Shown in pieces: positions 43,849 through 52,296 of a DNA stretch of 64,000 nucleotides. The stretch's first letter is position 1; every line of letters begins with the position of its first letter. The position numbers and the translations under genes are program-made. Source of the DNA: Peptococcaceae bacterium BICA1-7 (GTDB lineage Bacteria > Bacillota > Desulfotomaculia > Desulfotomaculales > Desulfocucumaceae); assembly GCA_000802095.1 (NCBI GenBank), contig JUEB01000033.1:186001-250000 (forward strand), in the 5' to 3' direction. The notes below the pieces were generated by a model that saw only the letters and a program-made list of their open reading frames with translations, was not told the origin of the DNA and searched no databases.

Positions 43849-44627
43849 ATAAAAGATTAGTGGCTTTAGGGGTGATTGCCGCCGGGGCTCTTTTAATCTT
43901 TTTGCTTTACCCGGCAGTCAAGTGGGTCGTTGCAACCGGCCCAAAAGATTTTCCGGCTTTTAAAAAAGAAAAACTCAAACTTCCGGTAAAGAATGAGTCT
44001 TTATATCTAACGGTTATGGATAACAACACAAGTCCCTCCGGTGGAGAGGAATACCGCGCGGCCAATGACAAAGCCATGTTTTTCAGGGTTGGTGACCGCC
44101 GGTACTTACTTAATATACCGGAGCCTCTGCCGGAATACCGGCTGGAAAAAGTACGGAGCTTTGATATTGACAAGAACGGCCTGCATGAGAGCTACTCTTT
44201 ACAGGATGGGGTTTTAAAGGTAAATTTCGATACAAAAACAATATGGCAATCTCCTGAAAGCTGGTGGGTGGATGACTTCTTTTTAGGCGATGCCGATAAT
44301 GACGGCATTTACAATTTAAACCTGCTGGTGTGGAAGGCAGGGAGCTTCGGCTCCCGCCGCCCATTCTGGATTACCGGGGAAGACAAAAGCATAAAAAATC
44401 ACCTTTTTATATATATTCCGGCTGAAGGCTCTTTTAAGCCAATATGGCAGTCTTCAAACCTCGACTGCCCCAATTACGGGTCAGTACTTGAAGATATCGA
44501 TGATGACGGTAAAAATGAGCTTATTGTCAGCGAGGGAGATTACTCCATTCCCGGGGAAAGACGTGTCAGTGTATGGCGGTGGAACGGCTGGGGATTTTCC
44601 AGGATTCCTGTTAATCCGACATGGTGA
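43845..44627 (+). CDS. Membrane-anchored protein with FG-GAP/VCBS-like repeats
   Basis: 260 residues from the ATG overlapping the DUF3160 stop (ATGA). One N-terminal membrane segment (LVALGVIAAGALLIFLLYPA). The outside part has calcium-loop-like repeats DADNDGIYNLNLLVWKAG and DIDDDGKNELIVSEG, and a related FDIDKNGLHESYSL, as in FG-GAP/VCBS beta-propeller blades. Probably works with the DUF3160 lipoprotein on the cell surface. Function unknown. Confidence 0.75.
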   Translation: MNKRLVALGVIAAGALLIFLLYPAVKWVVATGPKDFPAFKKEKLKLPVKNESLYLTVMDNNTSPSGGEEYRAANDKAMFFRVGDRRYLLNIPEPLPEYRLEKVRSFDIDKNGLHESYSLQDGVLKVNFDTKTIWQSPESWWVDDFFLGDADNDGIYNLNLLVWKAGSFGSRRPFWITGEDKSIKNHLFIYIPAEGSFKPIWQSSNLDCPNYGSVLEDIDDDGKNELIVSEGDYSIPGERRVSVWRWNGWGFSRIPVNPTW

Positions 44628-44681
44628 GGTGGTCCTCCAGGGGGCAATCGGTACCGGGTACCTAACATACTCTAATAATTC

Positions 44682-44838
44682 GTAAAATAAAACATCAAAT
44701 TTTACAGCAAACTGCGTTGCAAAGACTTCCTCCTGTACTCAAAGGGGACTATGGGGTCTGGCTCTTAAAATGTTTGCCGGCTTAGACGCTCGGGTGGAGG
44801 TGGCGGGGAGGATTATGCCCGGCTGTGACAGGAAGGAA
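44682..44838 (+). repeat. Dispersed repeat with small-protein gene fragment, copy 2
   Basis: Same left end (GTAAAATAAAACATC) and body as 35704-35826, with an extra GCAAAGACTTCCTCCT segment. The coding fragment (GGTGGAGGTGGCGGGGAGGA, then TTATGCCCGGCTGTGACAGG) extends further into the 34690-gene sequence than copy 1 does. Confidence 0.85.
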
Positions 44839-44988
44839 ATATGACGCGCGGCTGGGCGGACTTGTCTCTTCGACATTACTCCAGTATACTAACGGTATGC
44901 CCAAGGGTATATTATGTGTAATATTGTTTGGCATAGCTTAATGTTCAAAACCGCAAGGTAACCCTATTGAAATTAAGGAGCAATATAA

Positions 44989-45636
44989 ATGCATAACGGA
45001 CATTTCCTCAGAAACGAACGGCAGATTGGGAAATATGCGTCTATAATTGTATTCCTTTTGTTAGTGGTTTATGCTGTCACTTTGACTAAAGGGTTATTGT
45101 CGCTGACATCACAGCAAGAGCCGATTCGGGACCCATTTTTTTCAATTCTGGAAATAATTATATTAATAATGGCCCCTTTGATGGTTGTATTAATGGCAGC
45201 AGTTCATTCATATGCTGCAAAGGATGTTAAAATATACAGCTTAACGGCACTTATTTTTATGAGCCTTCTGGCAGGTATCACGTCTAGTGTTCATTTTGTG
45301 GTGTTGTTTGTTAGCAGGCAAATCGAAGCCATCTCGGAAATATCGATGAAAGTTTTTTTTTCATTTACCTGGCCATCCGTAATATATGCTTTGGATATAC
45401 TTGCGTGGGATTTGTTTTTCGGCCTGTCCATGATCTTCGCCGCGGCAGTTTTTAAAGGTGGTAAGCTGGAGAAATCGGTCAGGATTTCTATGCTTATAAG
45501 TGGGTGGCTATGCATTGCGGGGCTGATTGGTCCGGTTGCCAATATGCAGCTTCGCATGATTGGAGTAGTTGGTTACGTGCCTGTATTTGCTGTTGTATGT
45601 CTGTTATTGTTCAGGGTATTTAGCAGGCCCAAATAA
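44989..45636 (+). CDS. Hypothetical six-helix membrane protein
   Basis: 215 residues with about six hydrophobic helices (YASIIVFLLLVVYAVTLTKG; ILEIIILIMAPLMVVLMAAV; SLTALIFMSLLAGITSSVHF; a segment around SVIYALDILAWDLFFGLSMI; SMLISGWLCIAGLIGPVANM; MIGVVGYVPVFAVVCLLLFR). No family recognised with certainty. AAGGAGC ribosome site upstream. Followed by a terminator, so probably a single-gene unit. Confidence 0.75.
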   Translation: MHNGHFLRNERQIGKYASIIVFLLLVVYAVTLTKGLLSLTSQQEPIRDPFFSILEIIILIMAPLMVVLMAAVHSYAAKDVKIYSLTALIFMSLLAGITSSVHFVVLFVSRQIEAISEISMKVFFSFTWPSVIYALDILAWDLFFGLSMIFAAAVFKGGKLEKSVRISMLISGWLCIAGLIGPVANMQLRMIGVVGYVPVFAVVCLLLFRVFSRPK

Positions 45637-46021
45637 TTTTTCAATCTACATTATACGAAAACATCCCACTTTACTTATCCTGCAGGATACCTTTTGGGCA
45701 TTGTTTAACCGGGATAAATGGTGCAGGCACTTAACTTTTTTAACTTATTTGAAGTTAGCCTCGCAAAAACCTATTAAAAGAAAGTAAAGAAGGCATTTTA
45801 TGAGCCTTCTTTCTTTTCGCGCAGAGTGGCGGCAGGAAATTGTTGTTATAGGAAAATTAGGGGCGGTTCTTGAATTGAATACCTGGCATCAATATAGGGA
45901 TAAAGGGGTCAGACCTGAATACTTAGAAGGGAACGCCGACAGACATAAACCTCCGTTAGAAAGTTGTGCTATTATCACTGTTTATCGTCATCAACCACAA
46001 GATTGTCGAAAACAATAGATG
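45637..46021. other. Gap with terminator and word repeat
   Basis: Apart from the terminator at 45785 and AAAGGGGTCAGACCTGAATA (about 45902), which recurs in form at 37090, nothing is seen. A 72-codon ORF here has no ribosome site and crosses the terminator. Confidence 0.5.
45785..45818 (+). terminator. 'AAAGAAGGC...GCCTTCTTT' terminator
   Basis: AAAGAAGGC (45786-45794) pairs with GCCTTCTTT (45804-45812), then CTTTTC. Same stem at 49561 and 60582. Confidence 0.85.
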
Positions 46022-46156
46022 CTAAAAAAACAATCCGCTGGAAAGAAAAGCTATTAGGGGATAGTATCCTATTTTAATAACAGGTGCTGAAAAAATTAAT
46101 AATGCACTTATGCCACGTATAATCCAGGAGATTATCTTTTTATTTCTTTTCTTCAT
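46022..46156 (-). CDS. Possible small membrane peptide
   Basis: 44 codons: a basic start (MKKRNKKIISW) and one hydrophobic helix (GISALLIFSAPVIKIGYYPL). A GGGG ribosome-like stretch lies eight bases upstream. No homologue recognised; may be chance. Confidence 0.25.
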   Translation of the reverse strand: MKKRNKKIISWIIRGISALLIFSAPVIKIGYYPLIAFLSSGLFF

Positions 46157-46301
46157 TTTTAAAGCCCCGCTATCATAACAATTAAAAGCATAGTTCCTTA
46201 TCGTCGAAAGCATATAACTTTCCAAATTGTAGTTTCTGAATACTGTTACTATCCTTAAGAATTATTCGGCCCATACTGGATACATAAATTTGATTGCTAA
46301 A

Positions 46302-46742
46302 TCACTGTTTCTTTGGCAGTCCCTTGATTGAGTCAGCCATTGTATAGCGGTCGGCGCACAGCAAGTTCTTTACTTCGTTCTGTAATACCTTTGTGTCCAT
46401 AGGCTCATGGGTGCCCATAACAATTGAGATTTCTGGGTAAGCCGCCCTGATGACCTCCTCATACTTTTTCTTAAAGGGACAAAGGGCTGTCATGCAAAAA
46501 GAAAAGTGCAGGGCGTCAATTCTGAAATCGGCAACAGATCGCACCCTCCGCAGTATTTTTTCAGGGGCTCCTACGGTGGGGCAGCCGGAACAATTAATTA
46601 TTCCCACCAGGTCCAGCTTTTCATCAGCAGGATAGTCCTTAAAAAAACCCTTTCTTTTTCTCATATCTCCCAAACAGACAACAGAGGCGCAATCCAGGTC
46701 CTGGGTGCAGTTGGAGCAGGTTATAATGCCTATTCTGGCCAT
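46302..46742 (-). CDS. CGGC-domain cysteine-rich protein
   Basis: 146 residues with many paired cysteines: TCSNCTQDLDC at the N-terminus, INCSGCPTVGAPEK, and SFCMTALCPFKKKYEEV. This is the CGGC domain layout (PF08821-like), predicted to bind metal or a cluster. Function unknown. It is the third gene of the sigma/anti-sigma operon, starting two bases after the anti-sigma stop, so it may be part of the sensing system or a target. Confidence 0.75.
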   Translation of the reverse strand: MARIGIITCSNCTQDLDCASVVCLGDMRKRKGFFKDYPADEKLDLVGIINCSGCPTVGAPEKILRRVRSVADFRIDALHFSFCMTALCPFKKKYEEVIRAAYPEISIVMGTHEPMDTKVLQNEVKNLLCADRYTMADSIKGLPKKQ

Positions 46743-46744
46743 AT

Positions 46745-46975
46745 TTACACTTCCTTTGCAGATTTTTTTTCAGATATTATAATTTTGGAATAGTCCCGTG
46801 GCAGGGGAGGTGCCTTAACAGATTTAATTATGCGCAAGGTATGGGCCAGGGTGTCAAATTCCTTTTGGCAGGCTATGCAGTTTTTTAAATGTCTCTCAAT
46901 CCGCTTGGCAAGAAACGGCTCCAACTCTTTCTCCATGTATAGGAACAGTTTGTAACAGACGTGTTCACAATTCAA
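46745..46975 (-). CDS. Soluble zinc-binding anti-sigma factor
   Basis: 76 residues with the ZAS motif HLKNCIAC (H-x3-C-x2-C) near residue 30, preceded by an early CEHVC. No membrane helix, unlike most anti-sigma factors of this class, so it is cytosolic like RsrA. It overlaps the sigma gene by four bases, which supports the partnership. Cysteine/zinc release on thiol stress is the known mechanism in relatives; here inferred. Confidence 0.8.
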   Translation of the reverse strand: MNCEHVCYKLFLYMEKELEPFLAKRIERHLKNCIACQKEFDTLAHTLRIIKSVKAPPLPRDYSKIIISEKKSAKEV

Positions 46976-47556
46976 CGGTTATATGCCCCCTCACAGTAAC
47001 AAACATAGTCCTTAACCAGTTCAATGCAGCCTGATTTGATCAGATGGTCTCTAAAAGCCAGCCTGGCCCGGTGGAGGCGGGATTTCACAGTATTTACCGG
47101 AATCCCCAGAATGTCGCTTATTTCCCCGTAGCTTAATCCGTTCATGTCCCGCAGTACAAGAACTACCTTATACTCCGGACGGGGAAGATGGTGTTCAAGA
47201 ATGTGCAGGATACACCACTGTATTTCTCTTCTTACAACTATTCTCTCAGGGTTTTCCGAGGTGTCACAGATCTTCATCTCCCCCAGGGCTATTGATTCAT
47301 GTCTCTGTTCTTTTCTTTTTTTACCAAGATATATATTGGTGGCAATGCGACTTAGCCAGGTTCGCACGCTGGCCTCATGCCTGAATCTCTCCAGATTCTC
47401 AAAGGCCTTGAGAAAAGTTTCCTGGGTGATATCATCGGCTTCATGAGAATTTCCGCATAAATAGTAGGAAAGTTTATAAATGTTTTGCTGATTTTCCCTT
47501 ACCAGCTCTTCCCATGAAGGGAGTAACTGCTTTCTTTGTTTCAGGCATATCACCAC
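46972..47556 (-). CDS. ECF-type RNA polymerase sigma factor
   Basis: 194 residues. Region 2 is clear (YKLSYYLCGNSHEADDITQE, TFLKAFENLERFRHEASVRT, WLSRIATNIYL) and region 4 too (LVLRDMNGLSYGEISDILGI, VNTVKSRLHRARLAF). The C-terminal extension holds extra cysteines (ELVKDYVCYCEGAYNR). The start is uncertain (tandem GTG at 47556/47553). It is followed by its overlapping anti-sigma gene and by a CGGC protein. An ECF-like promoter precedes it, suggesting autoregulation. Confidence 0.9.
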   Translation of the reverse strand: MVICLKQRKQLLPSWEELVRENQQNIYKLSYYLCGNSHEADDITQETFLKAFENLERFRHEASVRTWLSRIATNIYLGKKRKEQRHESIALGEMKICDTSENPERIVVRREIQWCILHILEHHLPRPEYKVVLVLRDMNGLSYGEISDILGIPVNTVKSRLHRARLAFRDHLIKSGCIELVKDYVCYCEGAYNR

Positions 47557-47576
47557 CTAGCTTCTTTTTAACCCTA

Positions 47577-47605
47577 TAGATTCAGAAATGAAAAAAAAGT
47601 TTCTC
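47577..47605 (-). promoter_or_regulatory. Candidate ECF-type promoter of the sigma operon
   Basis: On the minus strand GAGAAAC (47605-47599), an 18-base T-rich spacer, then TCTA (47580-47577), about 20 bases before the start. It resembles SigW-type TGAAAC/CGTA boxes loosely. Confidence 0.3.
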
Positions 47606-47749
47606 ATTTTCCGGCGGTTTGGAAAATAGTTTTTCTCCAGGATGTGGAAGGGTACAGCCTAAGGGATGGATTTTTGTTATTTAAGGATAATTCCGACCTG
47701 CCTTTTGCATATAGTGTATCAACAAAAATAATAGAAAGAGGTAATACGG

Positions 47750-48340
47750 TTGAGCAATGATAATAATACTGACGCTATGAGGCCTGTCATTGCAGAGCAG
47801 GTACCGCGTCCGCCCCAAAAATGTGACGGTCAATTCTATACCGTAAAGGCTTCAAATACACTCTTTAGCATTGCGCAAAGTTTTGGAGTTACAGTTCAGC
47901 AGATTGTTGCTGCCAACCCACAGATTGTAGATCCCGACATCATCTATGTGGGTCAGGAGATTTGCATCCCCACCGATGCACCCACACCCACGCCTGCACC
48001 AAATGGTCAATTACGCGTCCTTACACTTAGATTTCTGACAGAAACGGGCCAACCGCTACCCACGGTTGACGGGGCTGTCCAGCTTAATGCCCGTGTTATT
48101 GTTCGGGCCACATTCACCCGCCCGGTTTCACGAGCCTTCTTTTTTTTGGAACCAACCGGCACAGAAACTTGTGAACTTGTTAAACTGATTGGAGTTGACT
48201 GCCCCAGTGCAGTTACCGGGGTTGCTGAGGTACTTTGGCAGGTGCCTGCAGGCACCCTTGGCCGTGTTTTTGTTGTTGCATGCATTGACAGCATCTGTGC
48301 CAAGTCTGATGAGGTCCTGGTTGTCCGTAATAATAGCTAA
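47750..48340 (+). CDS. LysM-domain protein
   Basis: 196 residues from TTG 47750 with AAGAGGT upstream. A single LysM domain (FYTVKASNTLFSIAQSFGVT, then NPQIVDPDIIYVGQEICIP) lies at about residues 28-75. A TPTPAP linker and a C-terminal beta domain of unknown type (about 90-196) follow. No signal peptide, as is common for spore-coat or spore-cortex associated LysM proteins. A 70-bp copy of its 3' end lies at 54964. Confidence 0.85.
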   Translation: MSNDNNTDAMRPVIAEQVPRPPQKCDGQFYTVKASNTLFSIAQSFGVTVQQIVAANPQIVDPDIIYVGQEICIPTDAPTPTPAPNGQLRVLTLRFLTETGQPLPTVDGAVQLNARVIVRATFTRPVSRAFFFLEPTGTETCELVKLIGVDCPSAVTGVAEVLWQVPAGTLGRVFVVACIDSICAKSDEVLVVRNNS

Positions 48341-48661
48341 GGGTTAATCAGGTACCGGTTATGGTCCGACACTGACGGCTGTATTAAAGAAAGAAGGCCA
48401 TACCGGGATAAAATTGCACAAAGGGCGGATGTTCGAGCAATGGACACACTGTTTCTTAAATAAACAGCTTGTATGGGAACCAAAACCAGAAAATCATAGC
48501 CGTGCCGGCATACAAAAGATTGGTAAGCCTTTGTCAATGTTTTAAAAAAGTATTTAACAGACAGTGCCCGTCCTCATTGGAAGGACTATTTCCGGTATTG
48601 GGTACAGCTTTTGCATAAGAAGTGAAAGAGGCCTATATTACTGGAAAAGGAGAGGGCTATC
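48341..48661. other. Gap with possible coding remnant
   Basis: An open stretch without a start codon reads GPTLTAVLKKEGHTGIKLHK, then MFEQWTHCFLNKQLVWEPKP up to a TAA near 48544. It looks like a gene fragment of unknown family. The enoyl-CoA hydratase ribosome site AAAGGAG is at the end. Confidence 0.35.
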
Positions 48662-49513
48662 ATGGTGTACGAGCAAATAAAATATGAGGTTTCTGATGGT
48701 ATTCTAACAATTACATTAAACCGTCCGGAACGGCTAAATTCTTTTACTGCCCGAATGCGTGATGAACTGATTTACGCCATTGACCAGGCAGATGCTGATG
48801 ACAGTGTGAGGGTAATTATTTTTACAGGGGAGGGGCGTGCCTTTTGTGCAGGATCCGACCTGGAACATGGAGGAAGCACTTTTGATTACAGTAGTATTTC
48901 TATCGAAAACCACAGGGATGAAGGAGGCACGCTGTCATTAAGGCTTTTTGAGTCAAAAAAACCTTTAATAGCCGCTATAAACGGCCCGGCTGTAGGCGTA
49001 GGCATTACCATGACCTTGCCCATGGATATTCGAATTGCCTCGGACAATGCTAAAATGGGTTTTGTATTTGTCCGCCGTGGCATTGTAGCTGAAGCCTGCA
49101 GTGGGTGGTTTCTGCCCCGTTTGGTGGGAATGAGCCAGGCGCTGGAGTGGGTTTGTACTGGCCGGGTCTTTTCCGCAGAAGAGGCACTGGCGGGGCGCCT
49201 GATAAGCCGGATGCTTCCTGCCAGTGAACTGATGACAACGGCAAGGTCAATAGCCCGAGAGATTGCTCAAAATACCGCGCCAGTATCGGTGGCACTTTCG
49301 AGACAGTTGCTGTGGCGGATGCAGGGCGCCGACCACCCTATGGAATCTCACCGGGTGGAGTCCAGGATGATGTATTGGCTGGGGCAGCAGGCGGATGCCC
49401 AGGAAGGGATAACCTCCTTCCTGGAAAAGCGGCCTCCGAAGTATGCCCTGAAACCCAGTACAGACATGCCTCCTTTTTATCCATGGTGGCCTGACCGGTC
49501 ATTTATTAAATAG
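48662..49513 (+). CDS. Enoyl-CoA hydratase/isomerase family protein
   Basis: 283 residues of the crotonase fold. Oxyanion-hole segments are AFCAGSDLEHGG and AAINGPAVGVGITMTLPMDI; KMGFVFVRRGIVAEACSGWF follows. The usual hydratase Glu at the first catalytic position is not obvious (FVRRGIVAEACS), so the exact reaction on the acyl-CoA is open. C-terminal part helical (LEKRPPKYALKPSTDMPPFY). Stand-alone gene with its own ribosome site and a terminator at 49560. No beta-oxidation partners nearby. Confidence 0.85.
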   Translation: MVYEQIKYEVSDGILTITLNRPERLNSFTARMRDELIYAIDQADADDSVRVIIFTGEGRAFCAGSDLEHGGSTFDYSSISIENHRDEGGTLSLRLFESKKPLIAAINGPAVGVGITMTLPMDIRIASDNAKMGFVFVRRGIVAEACSGWFLPRLVGMSQALEWVCTGRVFSAEEALAGRLISRMLPASELMTTARSIAREIAQNTAPVSVALSRQLLWRMQGADHPMESHRVESRMMYWLGQQADAQEGITSFLEKRPPKYALKPSTDMPPFYPWWPDRSFIK

Positions 49514-49559
49514 ATAGTAAAGGCATTTAAATTTTTTTACATACCCCAATTCATTTAAG

Positions 49560-49592
49560 GAAAGAAGGCCATATATCAGCCTTCTTTTTTCT
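49560..49592 (+). terminator. 'AAAGAAGGC...GCCTTCTTT' terminator
   Basis: AAAGAAGGC (49561-49569) and GCCTTCTTT (49579-49587) followed by TTTCTTG; ends the hydratase unit. Confidence 0.88.
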
Positions 49593-49851
49593 TGTCTTCC
49601 GGGGAGGTTTCGAACCGCCCCGTGACATACGTGGTGAAGGACTTGCCAAGTCCTGAGGGTCGGCGCAGCCGGGCAAGTTGAAGGCCTTGTTGGATTTCCA
49701 ATATCAAAAATATGTTAGCGAGATAGGGTCTGGACCACGTTAGTTCCCCGACAAATAAAGGGATTCAAAAGCGGTGTGACAAATATAAAAATAATTAATA
49801 AGAAAAGCCTGTAAAGACAAGTAAAAGAGCATTTACATAAAGCTTGGGGAG
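49593..49851. other. Gap with small hairpins before topB
   Basis: CGGGGAGGTTTCGAACCGCC (about 49600-49619) continuing to CCG is self-complementary, and GGACTTGCCAAGTCC (about 49638-49652) is another hairpin. Not a tRNA. Otherwise nothing seen. Confidence 0.4.
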
Positions 49852-51993
49852 ATGTTAAAAATAAAAGTACTTATCATTGCTGAGAAGCCCTCAGTGGCCC
49901 GGGATCTGGCGAAGGTGCTGGGGCACTTTAACAACAGGGAGGGATACTTAGAAAACAACGACTATGTTGTGACCTGGGCCGTGGGCCATCTGGTTACCCT
50001 GGCTGAGCCGGAAGACTATGATGCGAAATATAAAAGGTGGCTTATGCAAAATCTTCCTGTTATTCCGGAAAGATTCAGGCTAAAGGCCATACAGAGAACT
50101 GTAAAACAATTGAAAGTTATTAGAGAAGTCACCGGGCGGCAGGATATAGATTACCTCATCAACGCCTGTGACGCTGGCCGGGAAGGGGAGCTTATTTTTC
50201 GGTATATTTATCGCATAACCGGATGTAAGAAACCTTTCAAAAGGCTATGGCTATCCGAGACAACACCGGAAGCGGTGAAGAAGGCATTTGCATCACTACT
50301 GTCCGGAGAAAAAATAGAAAGGCTGGCGTATGCTGCGGAGGCCAGGAGCCGGGCTGACTGGCTAATTGGTTTAAATGCTACAAGGGCTTTCACTGTAAAG
50401 CACAACACCCTATTGTCAGTTGGCAGGGTCCAGACACCGACACTTGCCCTGATCGTAAACAGGGAACGAGAAATAACCAATTTTAAATCGGTGCCGTACT
50501 GGGAACTATACGCTACATTCCTGAAGACTGACGGAGCAACTTACCAGGGAAAATGGTTTAAAGAAGATGAAGAACGCTTTGTCTCTCAGGAGGCTGCGGC
50601 TGAAATAGCTAACAGGGTTCAGGACAAAAATGGGGTTGTGACACTGCTGGAGGAAAAAAAAGAGTCAGAGCCGCCACCCATGCTGTTCAACCTTAATGAC
50701 CTCCAGAAGGAGGCAAACAGGAAGTACAGCATGACCGCCTCAAGAACCCTGGAGGTTGCCCAGGATCTGTACGAAAAGAAGAAGCTCTTAACGTATCCGA
50801 GGACTGACAGCAGGCATATGACTACCGAACTGGCCAATACCATAAAAAAAAGGCTGCAGGCATTAAATGCCATTCTGGATTATAGTCCGTTTGCGGCCAC
50901 GGCGATAAACGCCGGTGTTCCGGGAAAGCGATATGTCGATAACGGTAAAGTAAGTGACCATACAGCTCTATTGCCCACCGACACAAGGCCCGATTTTAGT
51001 AAATTAAGCCTGGAGGAAAGAAACATTTATGACCTGGTGGCAAGAAGGTTTCTGGCCATATTTTTTCCAGCCACACAATACAAAAAGACACGTGTAATCA
51101 CTGAGGCAGACGGGGAAACATTCATAACCACCGGCAGAGTGGAACAAAAAGCTGGCTGGAAGGCTGTTTATGCAACTATTCAAGAAAAAGAAAAGCCGGA
51201 AGATGACCAAAGTATTGAGCAGGCTGAAACAAAACTACCTAAGATTATCCGGGGAGAAAAAGTAAGTATCGGGAGCTCGGAAATTAAGGAGAAGAAAACC
51301 AAGCCGCAAAAAAGATATACTGAGGCCACGTTACTGGCTGCCATGGAGGGCGCCGGAAGGTATCTTGAAAATACTGAGCTGAAAGAGGCAATGAAAGGCC
51401 ACGGCCTGGGAACGCCGGCGACACGGGCGGCTACTATCGAAAGGCTGTTACACGTGGGCTACATAGAGAGGAAAAACAAAGCATTGCTGCCAACGGAAAA
51501 AGGAATTTCCCTGATTGATCTGGTCCCGGAAGAAATAAAAAGCCCTGAGATGACCGGCAGGTGGGAGAAGACCCTGGCGGATATTGAAGAAGGAAAGGCA
51601 GATCCCAAGGAATTCATGGCTGGCATAATAGGGCTGACTCGTCAAATTATAAACCTGGTAAAGAATCAAAATCCCTCAGAACAGGCCGGATTAGCGTTGC
51701 TGGGGGATCGTGAAGAGATAGGCAAATGTCCTTATTGCGGTAGACCTGTAGCCGAAAATAAAAAGGGGTACGGCTGCGTCGGCTATAGAGATGGCTGTAG
51801 CTTTGTTATCTGGAAGGAAATAGCGCAGAAGACAATAACCGCCAACCAGGCCGGGGAGCTGTTGAAAAACGGAAGAACAGAAGTAATAAAAGGCTTCAAG
51901 GCCAGGGATAAACAGAAAGAATTTGACGCCTCCCTGGTTTTAAACGGTGAAGGCAAAGTGGTATTCGACTTTAAAAACAGGGGTAAAAACTAA
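49852..51993 (+). CDS. topB: DNA topoisomerase III
   Basis: Type IA topoisomerase, 713 residues, relaxing and decatenating DNA. The TOPRIM domain at the start has IIAEKPSVARDLAKVLG and the acidic DACDAGREGELIFRYIY. The catalytic tyrosine is in LLTYPRTDSRHMT (about residue 320). SVGRVQTPTLALIV and HGLGTPATRAATIERL are also typical. A C-terminal zinc-ribbon-like unit CPYCGRPV...GYGCVGYRDGCSFVIWK ends it. Stand-alone TopB genes like this often ride on plasmids or integrative elements, but no conjugation genes are near. Confidence 0.95.
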   Translation: MLKIKVLIIAEKPSVARDLAKVLGHFNNREGYLENNDYVVTWAVGHLVTLAEPEDYDAKYKRWLMQNLPVIPERFRLKAIQRTVKQLKVIREVTGRQDIDYLINACDAGREGELIFRYIYRITGCKKPFKRLWLSETTPEAVKKAFASLLSGEKIERLAYAAEARSRADWLIGLNATRAFTVKHNTLLSVGRVQTPTLALIVNREREITNFKSVPYWELYATFLKTDGATYQGKWFKEDEERFVSQEAAAEIANRVQDKNGVVTLLEEKKESEPPPMLFNLNDLQKEANRKYSMTASRTLEVAQDLYEKKKLLTYPRTDSRHMTTELANTIKKRLQALNAILDYSPFAATAINAGVPGKRYVDNGKVSDHTALLPTDTRPDFSKLSLEERNIYDLVARRFLAIFFPATQYKKTRVITEADGETFITTGRVEQKAGWKAVYATIQEKEKPEDDQSIEQAETKLPKIIRGEKVSIGSSEIKEKKTKPQKRYTEATLLAAMEGAGRYLENTELKEAMKGHGLGTPATRAATIERLLHVGYIERKNKALLPTEKGISLIDLVPEEIKSPEMTGRWEKTLADIEEGKADPKEFMAGIIGLTRQIINLVKNQNPSEQAGLALLGDREEIGKCPYCGRPVAENKKGYGCVGYRDGCSFVIWKEIAQKTITANQAGELLKNGRTEVIKGFKARDKQKEFDASLVLNGEGKVVFDFKNRGKN

Positions 51994-52296
51994 TGGCTTT
52001 ACGGACACTCCAGGTCTGTAAATAAACTGGTGATCAATGGTGCCAGGCTCTTAAACTGTGCCTGGTTTTTAGCATGTCCAGGCTTATCCTTATATGGGTT
52101 TTAAAAAAGTTTTCCCTAAAAAAGGTACTTTTGCCGGTGGCCGTATACCAACAAAAATTATAGCCTCCATATTGAAGTCCCTCTTTTCAATGTGTTTATT
52201 TACTTAGAAATTACCATTGACCGGGTTTTTTATAATCATTCTTGCTGAGGAATATAATTTTTTCATGCGCTAACAATAAAAACAAGGGTAAAAGGA
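51994..52296. other. Gap without genes
   Basis: A GGTGCCAGGCTCTTAAACTG / GTGCCTGG word near 52038 could form a small hairpin after topB. A short ORF is not supported. Confidence 0.4.

Noticed and set aside
45800-46018. 72-codon ORF
   Set aside because: Starts inside a terminator arm, has no ribosome site and runs through a recurring GGGGTCAGACCTGAAT word.
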